From NCBI GenBank assembly GCA_002430125.1, contig DJBQ01000151.1:1-12211 (forward strand): 12,211 nucleotides of DNA, given 5' to 3'. Below, one piece after another: positions 6,107 through 12,211 of the stretch. The translations under genes and the position numbers were made by a program. Position 1 is the stretch's first letter. Every line of letters begins with the position of its first letter. Under the pieces are notes generated by a model, which made no database searches, was not told the origin of the DNA, and saw nothing but the letters and a program-made list of their open reading frames with translations. This DNA comes from Rhodobacterales bacterium UBA5972 (GTDB lineage: Bacteria > Pseudomonadota > Alphaproteobacteria > Rhodobacterales > Rhodobacteraceae).

Positions 6107-6634
6107 TTATCTGGCCTCATTGGCAAAGGCAGAACTGGCAACCAGCATCACACCACCGCTGGAATCTTTGCTCAGGATCAGACCCAGACCGATATTCGGA
6201 TACATCGGGTCAACCACGACGCAGGCGCGTATAAACAAAAGGTCTCCCTCGTCGCCCGAATTAAACGTGACCACCGGCTCGATTTCCGAGGTCCGGTCAA
6301 CACAGTCGGCGGCCAAACTTGGTGCAATCCAGGCGTTTGGCGACACCTGCAAAAGTTCAACCTTTAGCGAATTGGTGCAGTCCTGCAAAATTCCGGCATT
6401 GTCGCAGATCATTTGCTTGACAGCGGCATGGGTGATATTGGCGTTGCCTGGCGACAAACGGATCGCCCGCACGGTCAGATCCAGCCCACGTTCCAACATC
6501 GTCAACCGCGTCATCATCAAACCGCTTTCAAAGACCGACACGAACAGCGTCATGAACACCGGAAACAGGATGACAAACTCGACCGTCGCGGTGCCATTCT
6601 GACTGCGGGCAATCGGGTGCTGAACGTCCCCCAC
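6107..6634 (-). CDS. tadE: TadE-like pilus assembly protein, N-terminus altered by fusion with tadG
   Basis: About 175 residues. The family region begins at ARSQNGTATVEFVILFPVFM (9-28): the TadE prepilin-like motif with conserved Glu19 and one membrane helix, followed by ESGLMMTRLTMLERGLDLTV and a periplasmic part with cysteines (MICDNAGILQDC, CVDRTSEIEPV, RACVVVDP). The start is the problem. The only in-frame candidate is GTG 6634, inside the tadG coding region in another frame, giving an atypical leader (GDVQHPI) in place of the usual basic start. It looks as though a deletion removed the native start together with the end of tadG. Expression may rely on coupling from tadG or may be impaired. 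The product probably worked with the TadG and TadE-like proteins on either side. Confidence 0.78.
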   Translation of the reverse strand: MGDVQHPIARSQNGTATVEFVILFPVFMTLFVSVFESGLMMTRLTMLERGLDLTVRAIRLSPGNANITHAAVKQMICDNAGILQDCTNSLKVELLQVSPNAWIAPSLAADCVDRTSEIEPVVTFNSGDEGDLLFIRACVVVDPMYPNIGLGLILSKDSSGGVMLVASSAFANEAR

Positions 6635-7920
6635 AATTCGGGATAGGTCATTTGCACCGGATTGCCACCCAAGGCAGTTGCATGCCAGGTGCGGTCATGC
6701 GGATAATAGTATTCCTCGCGATCAGTGTCATAAACCGAATATTTGGTCGTTGAGCCGCTGGGCGCATCATGGTCCAACCAAACATCTGACAGCCCGCTCT
6801 TGCGTTCCTGAATGATGTCATACTGGTTGGTATTATCGCCATCGGTCATCAGAATGATAACTTTCAGCGTGTCCCCGTCTGAATACGCAACCGGACGGTC
6901 AGCCAACAACGGGTCTGCATCGTCCGAGGCAATCAGGTTCGTCAAAACATCGCGCGCACTTGGGTCAAGCAAGCTGACGCCCCATTTCATGCCGATATCC
7001 GAAGCGGTCATGCCGCCCGCGCTCAACCCGTCGATATGCGCGTTAATCGCGGCAATGCTGGTAGAGAACGGCAATATGGCGCTGTCGGTTCCAGTGTCAC
7101 ATTCAGGCCAAGCAATTGGCGAACTGCGGCCTGAGTTCTGGTAATCAAAATGCGCAACACGCTCGATGGACTGACTTGTCGACAACGTGGTTGTGAAAAA
7201 ATCCTCGTCGTCAAACCGTACACAAGTAGACGCGTTGTGCTCGACCGTCAGATTATATTCCTGCGCCAATCGGCTGCCGACAACCACGGTGCCGTTATAG
7301 GGAATGATCGAAATCGCAACTTTGCCGACACGGCCGGCATCGATCAAAGCCTGCGCAAAATCTTTGGCCGCAACCTTCAGGTTTGCGAGTTTCGAATTTG
7401 ATCCCATCGATCCGGACACGTCCAGTACCAGCGAAACTTCCAGCTTTTGAATGCGCTCTTCGGCGATACCAGCGGTTATCACACTCAGAGTGTCGATTCC
7501 GACCATGTTCAGAAACAACGAATTTTGTGTCAGCGCTGCGGATGCGTTCACCGTCCGAAAGTTAACGCCTTCATCGACAGAAATAGTCAGCGTGTAATCT
7601 TTCAGGCCGGATTTGGCGAAATAGTCGATCACCACGGCCTCGGCATCAAGCGGCTGGTTCAGCGCAGCCGCCGCCAAAATCGCCCGATCCAGAGTCGCCT
7701 GCATCCGCGAGCGGTTGTTTTCATACCGCATAAAGTCGATGGCCATCCCGGCCCCAACCAACATGCCCATAAAGCACAGCAGCGCGAATATCAGCATCCC
7801 GCCTTTTTCGTCACGTCGAAACCTGCGAACCGGTTTGAAAACCGTCTGCTTCAATCGGGTATTCAGGCCCATTATCGGCCAGCCCACAGTCATCGCTATT
7901 TGTTCAATTTTGCGTTCCAT
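6550..7920 (-). CDS. tadG: TadG-like pilus protein with vWA domain, C-terminally truncated
   Basis: About 456 residues from ATG 7920 (ATG 7872 is an alternative). The frame stays open to 8235, but those extra residues resemble no TadG, and neither start has a strong Shine-Dalgarno. Order: basic segment RRFRRDEKGG, one membrane helix (about 41-63, FALLCFMGMLVGAGMAIDFM), a pseudopilin-like stretch (RMQATLDRAILAAAALNQPL), then a von Willebrand A domain with the MIDAS motif DVSGSMG (from Asp167), GGMTASDIGMKWG, and LMTDGDN (Thr359-Asp360-Gly361). The last family-like residues are MTYPELWGTFSTR. After that the protein runs in the wrong frame through tadE codons and stops at 6550. TadG proteins normally have about 100 more residues that complete the vWA fold, so the gene is broken by a deletion fusing it to tadE. 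TadG is thought to act in the envelope in Flp pilus biogenesis. Confidence 0.8.
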   Translation of the reverse strand: MERKIEQIAMTVGWPIMGLNTRLKQTVFKPVRRFRRDEKGGMLIFALLCFMGMLVGAGMAIDFMRYENNRSRMQATLDRAILAAAALNQPLDAEAVVIDYFAKSGLKDYTLTISVDEGVNFRTVNASAALTQNSLFLNMVGIDTLSVITAGIAEERIQKLEVSLVLDVSGSMGSNSKLANLKVAAKDFAQALIDAGRVGKVAISIIPYNGTVVVGSRLAQEYNLTVEHNASTCVRFDDEDFFTTTLSTSQSIERVAHFDYQNSGRSSPIAWPECDTGTDSAILPFSTSIAAINAHIDGLSAGGMTASDIGMKWGVSLLDPSARDVLTNLIASDDADPLLADRPVAYSDGDTLKVIILMTDGDNTNQYDIIQERKSGLSDVWLDHDAPSGSTTKYSVYDTDREEYYYPHDRTWHATALGGNPVQMTYPELWGTFSTRLPAVRMAPRRSSLSSCFRCS

Positions 7921-8411
7921 GTCGCTCACACCAATCACCGTTACATCACGCATCTGCTCTATGCCGGATATGGCGGTACAAATGGTATGTCGAATTTCGT
8001 GTCTAAAGGTCGGCTTAAAACCGGGAAATTTTCGGTCACAAATGTGGCAAAAATCTGGCTTCGCGGCCAAAACGGGAAACACACTGTGTCTGAATGTGAA
8101 ACGGCCATCGTGACATTCATCACTATATATTGAAAAAACTCCTCGTTCCTCGCTAGGTATGGTGTTTTTTTGGCCGGTTTTGATGAAAACTGTCGATAAT
8201 ATGCTGTGTATCTGCGGGTTCGGGCAAGACCGCAATTACGACAAATAATCGGAACCGCGCCGTCATGGTTTTGCAATGCTTCACCAAACAAATCCTGACA
8301 ACTCTGCCATAAACCCTGCGCTGGAATTGCACCTTTGCATCAGCCCACCTAATCTTGGGCGAACCAATTGCCCGAGTCGCTTCATCTTTCTGCAATCTCA
8401 AAGGCCCAACC
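7921..8411. other. Divergent intergenic region between tadG and the acyl-CoA synthetase gene
   Basis: About 490 bases that should hold promoters for both flanking genes. Long open frames cross it on both strands but show no family resemblance. An AT-rich patch (TATATA around 8124) and a small hairpin CGGTTTT-GATG-AAAACTG (8175-8192) are visible. I find no convincing -35/-10 pair, tRNA or small gene. Confidence 0.45.
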
Positions 8412-9941
8412 ATGAACCCTGCCGAATGGCTGATCCGAACCGCTGCGCGCGCACCCAACGCCCCAGCGCTACTGCGCGACCACGAAATCCTTGCCGATTA
8501 CGCCACCTTCGCGGCCCGTGTCGCCGCAATCGCCGGCAACCTCAGCCGCACGTATAATATCGGCCCCGGCGACAGGGTGGCGATTTTCATGGCCAATTGC
8601 ACCCAATACCTTGAAGCGATGTATGCCGTCTGGTTCACTGGTGCCGCCGTGATCCCGATCAACGCCAAACTGCATGCGAAAGAAGCCGCATGGATTATTG
8701 AAAACGCCGACGCGCGGCTGGCTTTGGTTGCGGGGGACGCGGGACACGCGCTTGAACAGGCTGCGCCGACATGCCTGAAAACGCTGATCGCTGCGGATAG
8801 TCCAGACTGGGTTGCGATGTATCAGGCCAAACCCCTTACCGCCCCGGCGCTGATCGACAGCGACGACTTGCTTTGGCTGTTTTACACGTCCGGCACCACC
8901 GGCAGACCGAAAGGTGTGATGGTCACTGCTGGCAATATAAGCGCCATGACCATGGCCTATTTCGCCGATGTTGACACGGTAACGGCAGACGACGCCATCC
9001 TATACGCCGCCCCGATGAGCCACGGCGCGGGTATCTATAACTTCATGCATGTGATCAAAGGCGCGCGCCACGTTGTGCCCGCCTCAGGCGGCTTTGATGC
9101 TGGTGAAATCCTGACGCTGGCGGCGAAGCTTAGAAACGTTTCGATATTCGCCGCCCCCACAATGGTCAAGCGTCTGGTCGATCACGCCCGAAAGACCACT
9201 TCCACCGGCGAAGGCATCAAAACTATCGTCTATGCAGGCGGGCCAATGTATACCGCTGATATCATCGACGCCTCCCAGGTCATGGGCAACCGTTTCGTGC
9301 AAATCTACGGGCAAGGCGAATGCCCGATGGGGATCACCGCGCTATCACGCGATCTGGTCAGCGACCGCAGCCACCCAAACTGGCGCGCCCGTCTTGGATC
9401 GGTTGGGGTGGCGCAAAGCACCAGCCTTGTGCGTATCGCGGCTGCGGACGGCAGCTTCCTGCCACCGGGCGAGATCGGCGAGATCGTCGTGCGCGGCCCC
9501 GTCGTGATGCAAGGCTACTGGCAAAACCCCGACGCCACTGCCGCCACAATCAAAGACGGCTGGCTGTGGACCGGCGACATGGGCGCGATGGATGAAGACG
9601 GATTTATCACCCTGCATGACCGCTCTAAAGACATGATCATATCGGGTGGCTCGAACATCTATCCGCGCGAAGTGGAAGAGGTTTTGTTGTCCCACGCGGG
9701 CGTGTCCGAAGCCGCCGTGGTCGGGCGTACCCATCCAGAATGGGGCGAAGAGGTGATCGCCTTCATCGTCCCCACCAATTATCCTGACATTTCACTGGTC
9801 GAGCTTGATGCCTTTTGCCTCGCCAACATCGCCCGCTTCAAGCGCCCGAAAGAATACCACATCTTGCCGGAACTGCCGAAAAACAATTACGGCAAAGTGC
9901 TGAAATCAAATCTCAGGGCGATGTTGAAACGAGACCCTTAA
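8412..9941 (+). CDS. AMP-forming acyl-CoA synthetase / ligase
   Basis: About 509 residues. ATG 8412 is chosen because AAAGG (8400-8404) is well placed and the protein then begins as family members do (NPAEWLIRTAARAPNAPAL); ATG 8355 adds 19 atypical residues. Adenylate-forming motifs: phosphate loop YTSGTTGRPKG (158-168), TGD with Asp389, the hinge DRSKD (403-407) followed by ISGGSNIYPREVEE, and the late catalytic Lys495 in NNYGKVLKS. It activates a carboxylic acid with ATP and joins it to CoA. The overall look is of a medium/long-chain or aryl acyl-CoA ligase; the substrate is not readable. It stands alone between opposite-strand genes. A 3-methylmercaptopropionate-CoA ligase role (DmdB-like) would fit a DMSP pathway with the DmdA-like gene, but distance and strand switches do not support it. 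Confidence 0.88.
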   Translation: MNPAEWLIRTAARAPNAPALLRDHEILADYATFAARVAAIAGNLSRTYNIGPGDRVAIFMANCTQYLEAMYAVWFTGAAVIPINAKLHAKEAAWIIENADARLALVAGDAGHALEQAAPTCLKTLIAADSPDWVAMYQAKPLTAPALIDSDDLLWLFYTSGTTGRPKGVMVTAGNISAMTMAYFADVDTVTADDAILYAAPMSHGAGIYNFMHVIKGARHVVPASGGFDAGEILTLAAKLRNVSIFAAPTMVKRLVDHARKTTSTGEGIKTIVYAGGPMYTADIIDASQVMGNRFVQIYGQGECPMGITALSRDLVSDRSHPNWRARLGSVGVAQSTSLVRIAAADGSFLPPGEIGEIVVRGPVVMQGYWQNPDATAATIKDGWLWTGDMGAMDEDGFITLHDRSKDMIISGGSNIYPREVEEVLLSHAGVSEAAVVGRTHPEWGEEVIAFIVPTNYPDISLVELDAFCLANIARFKRPKEYHILPELPKNNYGKVLKSNLRAMLKRDP

Positions 9942-9961
9942 CCGCAAGCCGACCGCGCCCT

Positions 9962-10639
9962 CTAACGCCAGTCAATCACCTGCTCGACAGCCGCGCGATC
10001 AGTGCGAAACCCGTTCGCCGGATGCGCCTCATCCCGCAAGCCAAACGAAACCACGCAAACCACATTGCGATCCTCGGCAATGCCGAAATGCGACCTTACC
10101 TGATCGGAATAGCCGGCAACAGCCGCCTGCGCGATTGACGCAACGCCCGCCGCCTCGGCTGCCAACATGAACCCGGTCACAAACGCCCCGCAATCCAGCA
10201 CACCATACGCCCCCAAATTCTTGGGCGCGGTTATCACTGCCACGTGCGGCGCACCAAAAAACCGGTAATTCTCGACCATCTGCGCAGTTGACGCCGCCCG
10301 ATCTCCCTTTTGAACTCCAACCACCGCATAAAGCTGCCAGCCGCACACGCTGCGCCGGTCCTTATAAATCCCGGTATAGGCCGCCGGAAACGCGATATCC
10401 GCGTTATGGCCCGCCGTCTGAACCGCTGCTGCCATCGCCGCGCGAAACCCTTCAGTCGCCTCACCGCGCGTGATGATCACCTGCCACGGCTGGGCATTGC
10501 ACCAAGACGGCACCCTTTGCGCCGCCGCCACAATTGCCGTGATCTTTGCGTCGTCAATCTGATCCGCCAGAAACCCCCGGCAGGAATGGCGCGCGGCCAA
10601 CAAGGTTTCAAACTGCTTAAGATCAGGTTTATCGGTCAT
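9962..10639 (-). CDS. Nitroreductase-family FMN oxidoreductase
   Basis: 225 residues, the normal length. FMN-binding features: RHSCRGF near the start (Arg17, Ser19, Arg21), then VPSWCNAQPWQV (44-54), the central YGVLDCGAFVTGFMLAAEAA with the helix typical of the family, GVASIAQAAVAGY, and a late Arg in FRTDRAAVEQVIDW. Such enzymes use NAD(P)H to reduce nitro groups, quinones, enones or related substrates; the natural substrate is unknown. ATG 10639 has GAGG about six bases upstream. It is convergent with the acyl-CoA synthetase gene (20 bases between stops) and divergent from uvrB, so it is probably a single-gene transcript. Confidence 0.88.
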   Translation of the reverse strand: MTDKPDLKQFETLLAARHSCRGFLADQIDDAKITAIVAAAQRVPSWCNAQPWQVIITRGEATEGFRAAMAAAVQTAGHNADIAFPAAYTGIYKDRRSVCGWQLYAVVGVQKGDRAASTAQMVENYRFFGAPHVAVITAPKNLGAYGVLDCGAFVTGFMLAAEAAGVASIAQAAVAGYSDQVRSHFGIAEDRNVVCVVSFGLRDEAHPANGFRTDRAAVEQVIDWR

Positions 10640-10772
10640 TTTCGCCTCGGGTATCGTTGAAAATCATGCCTTTACCTTGGTCAATCCCGGCACAATTGAC
10701 AACCCATTGCTACCCGCCCTTGCATAAGAACAAAAAGGGGCCAATTCTAGGGTTCAGTCAAAGGAATCATCG
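10640..10772. promoter_or_regulatory. Divergent promoter region, nitroreductase gene and uvrB
   Basis: A perfect -35 hexamer TTGACA lies at 10696-10701 facing uvrB. The best -10-like hexamers (TTGCAT at 18 bases, CATAAG at 21) are poor or mis-spaced, so the promoter is tentative. AAGGA at 10761-10765 is a good Shine-Dalgarno seven bases before uvrB. No alphaproteobacterial LexA box (GTTC-N7-GTTC or GAAC-N7-GAAC) is present. Confidence 0.35.
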
Positions 10773-12211
10773 ATGAACAAGCTGCTTGCCACCGCCGCCC
10801 AAACCGCGCCCCGCGCCAAGCTGGAAGGCGGCCGCCCGTTCGTCCTACATGCGCCGTTTGAACCGGCGGGCGATCAGCCGAATGCGATCCGCGAACTGGT
10901 CGCGGGCATCCGTTCCGGCGACCAAAATCAGGTGCTGTTGGGGGCGACAGGGACCGGCAAAACCTTCACAATCGCCAAGATCATCGAAGAAACCCAACGT
11001 CCGGCGATCATCCTAGCCCCCAACAAAACCCTTGCCGCCCAGCTATATGGCGAGTTCAAAGGCTTCTTCCCGGAAAACGCCGTCGAATATTTCGTGTCGT
11101 TCTATGACTATTACCAACCCGAGGCCTATGTCGCCCGCTCTGACACGTTCATCGAAAAAGAAAGCCAGATCAACGAACAGATCGACCGGATGCGCCATTC
11201 GGCGACCCGCGCGCTGCTGGAACGTGATGACGTGATCATCGTGGCGTCGGTGTCGTGCATTTACGGTATCGGCTCGGTCGAAACTTACGGGGCAATGACG
11301 CAGGATATCGAGGTTGGCAAAGAATACAACCAACGCGGCGTCATGCAGGATCTGGTCGCCCAGCAATATAAACGCAACGACAACGCGTTTGCCCGCGGGT
11401 CATTCCGAGTGCGTGGCGACAGCCTTGAAATCTGGCCTGCCCACTTGGATGATCGCGGCTGGCGGTTGTCGTTCTTTGGTGAAGAACTGGAAGGCATCAC
11501 CGAATTCGACACGCTGACCGGTGCCAAAACCGACACGCTGGAAAAGATCCGTATCTATGCAAACTCGCATTACGTGACGCCCAAACCAACGCTTAATCAG
11601 GCGATCAAAGAGATCAGGAAAGAACTGGAACTCCGCTTGAAACAGTTCGAAGGCGAGGGCAAACTTCTCGAAGCCCAACGCCTAGAACAACGCACCCGGT
11701 TCGATCTGGAAATGCTGGAGGCCGCCGGATTTTGCAACGGCATCGAAAACTATTCGCGCTACCTGACGGGCCGTATGCCCGGCGAGCCCCCCCCCACCCT
11801 GTTTGAATATATCCCCGACAACGCCATCGTGTTCGCCGATGAAAGCCACGTGTCAGTGCCGCAGATCGGCGGCATGTACAAAGGTGACTTCCGGCGCAAA
11901 TTCACCCTGGCCGAACACGGTTTCCGCCTGCCCAGCTGCATGGATAACCGCCCCCTGAAGTTCGAGGAATGGGACGCCATGCGCCCGCAATCGGTGTTCG
12001 TATCTGCCACCCCGCAGAAATGGGAGATGGAGCAATCGGGCGGCATTTTCGCCGAACAGGTGATCCGCCCCACCGGGCTGGTTGACCCGATGATCGAAAT
12101 CCGCCCGGTGGAAACCCAGGTCGATGATCTGCTGGATGAGGTCCGCAAGGTCGCCGCCGCTGGCATGCGAACGCTGTGCACGACGCTGACCAAACGCATG
12201 GCCGAAGACCT
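10773..12211 (+). CDS. uvrB: Excinuclease ABC subunit B (5' part, continues beyond window)
   Basis: First 479 residues of UvrB, the DNA-damage verification helicase-like subunit of nucleotide excision repair, which is loaded by UvrA and recruits UvrC. Start ATG 10773 has AAGGA seven bases upstream. Motifs: [11 protein letters not shown], Walker A GATGTGKT (57-64), [15 protein letters not shown], the damage-probing beta-hairpin region [10 protein letters not shown] (from Tyr111), [11 protein letters not shown], the GIENYSRYL segment, DESH (Asp356 onward) followed by [26 protein letters not shown], motif SATP (from 411), RPTGLVDP and [10 protein letters not shown]. The N-terminus is about 20 residues longer than in E. 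coli UvrB ([15 protein letters not shown]), as seen in alphaproteobacteria. The frame is intact throughout. The remaining helicase motifs and the UVR domain lie beyond the window. Confidence 0.97.
   Translation, partial: MNKLLATAAQTAPRAKLEGGRPFVLHAPFEPAGDQPNAIRELVAGIRSGDQNQVLLGATGTGKTFTIAKIIEETQRPAIILAPNKTLAAQLYGEFKGFFPENAVEYFVSFYDYYQPEAYVARSDTFIEKESQINEQIDRMRHSATRALLERDDVIIVASVSCIYGIGSVETYGAMTQDIEVGKEYNQRGVMQDLVAQQYKRNDNAFARGSFRVRGDSLEIWPAHLDDRGWRLSFFGEELEGITEFDTLTGAKTDTLEKIRIYANSHYVTPKPTLNQAIKEIRKELELRLKQFEGEGKLLEAQRLEQRTRFDLEMLEAAGFCNGIENYSRYLTGRMPGEPPPTLFEYIPDNAIVFADESHVSVPQIGGMYKGDFRRKFTLAEHGFRLPSCMDNRPLKFEEWDAMRPQSVFVSATPQKWEMEQSGGIFAEQVIRPTGLVDPMIEIRPVETQVDDLLDEVRKVAAAGMRTLCTTLTKRMAED

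Noticed and set aside
7447..8133. 228-codon open frame on the + strand
   Set aside because: Antisense to the tadG 5' part; the translation resembles no family, while the opposite strand encodes a vWA protein.
7921..8235. N-terminal extension of the tadG frame
   Set aside because: The frame is open, but the 105 extra residues look non-coding (Cys/His/Phe-rich, no signal) and TadG proteins begin near the basic segment before the membrane helix.
10728..10770. LexA (SOS) box upstream of uvrB
   Set aside because: GAAC and GTTC half-sites occur near 10728 and 10752, but not as a direct repeat with a 7-base spacer.
1..12211. CRISPR arrays, tRNA/rRNA genes, insertion sequences, phage genes
   Set aside because: No regularly spaced repeats, transposase motifs or structural RNA signatures were seen on either strand.

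Overview
The window looks like a marine alphaproteobacterial chromosome, most likely Rhodobacteraceae (Roseobacter group). The grounds are moderately high G+C, a uvrB of alphaproteobacterial style with an N-terminal extension, a three-gene TadG/TadE/TadE-like set of the type seen in that family, a DmdA-like tetrahydrofolate-dependent demethylase, and a branched-chain-type ABC transporter. This assignment is from remembered family features; no search was run.

Layout, left to right. (1) Bases 1-1562, + strand: the 3' end of a livG-type ATPase gene, an intact livF-type ATPase gene, and a broken livH-type permease gene. The permease gene has an early frameshift that fits loss of exactly 7 bp, and its 3' half is missing. 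(2) Bases 1583-1948: a small secreted ankyrin-repeat protein just after the point where livH breaks off. (3) Bases 1949-2337: an AT-rich gap with a perfect 12-bp palindrome, a possible structured leader and an inverted repeat. (4) Bases 2338-5543, + strand: a tightly packed three-gene operon encoding a thiamine-diphosphate (TPP) enzyme, a transthyretin/5-hydroxyisourate hydrolase-like protein with an altered C-terminal signature, and a DmdA/GcvT-like folate enzyme. (5) Bases 5549-7920, - strand: tadG - tadE - tadE-like pilus-assembly genes. TadG has lost its C-terminus and runs out of frame into tadE. (6) Bases 8412-9941, + strand: an acyl-CoA synthetase (AMP-forming). (7) Bases 9962-10639, - strand: a nitroreductase-family flavoprotein. 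(8) Base 10773 to the window end, + strand: the first two thirds of uvrB.

The most interesting part is the operon at 2338-5543. The genes overlap or nearly touch (an ATGA stop/start, then a 9-bp gap with a Shine-Dalgarno sequence), so the products are probably made together. A ring-opening hydrolase relative, a methyl-to-folate transferase and a TPP C-C lyase/decarboxylase form a plausible short pathway for a methylated small molecule, possibly a methylated purine or urate derivative. I do not recognise it as a described pathway, and its substrate cannot be read from the sequence.

The window also carries at least two clear gene lesions (livH and the tadG/tadE junction) and perhaps a third at the end of the ankyrin gene. 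This suggests genome decay, or alternatively assembly error.
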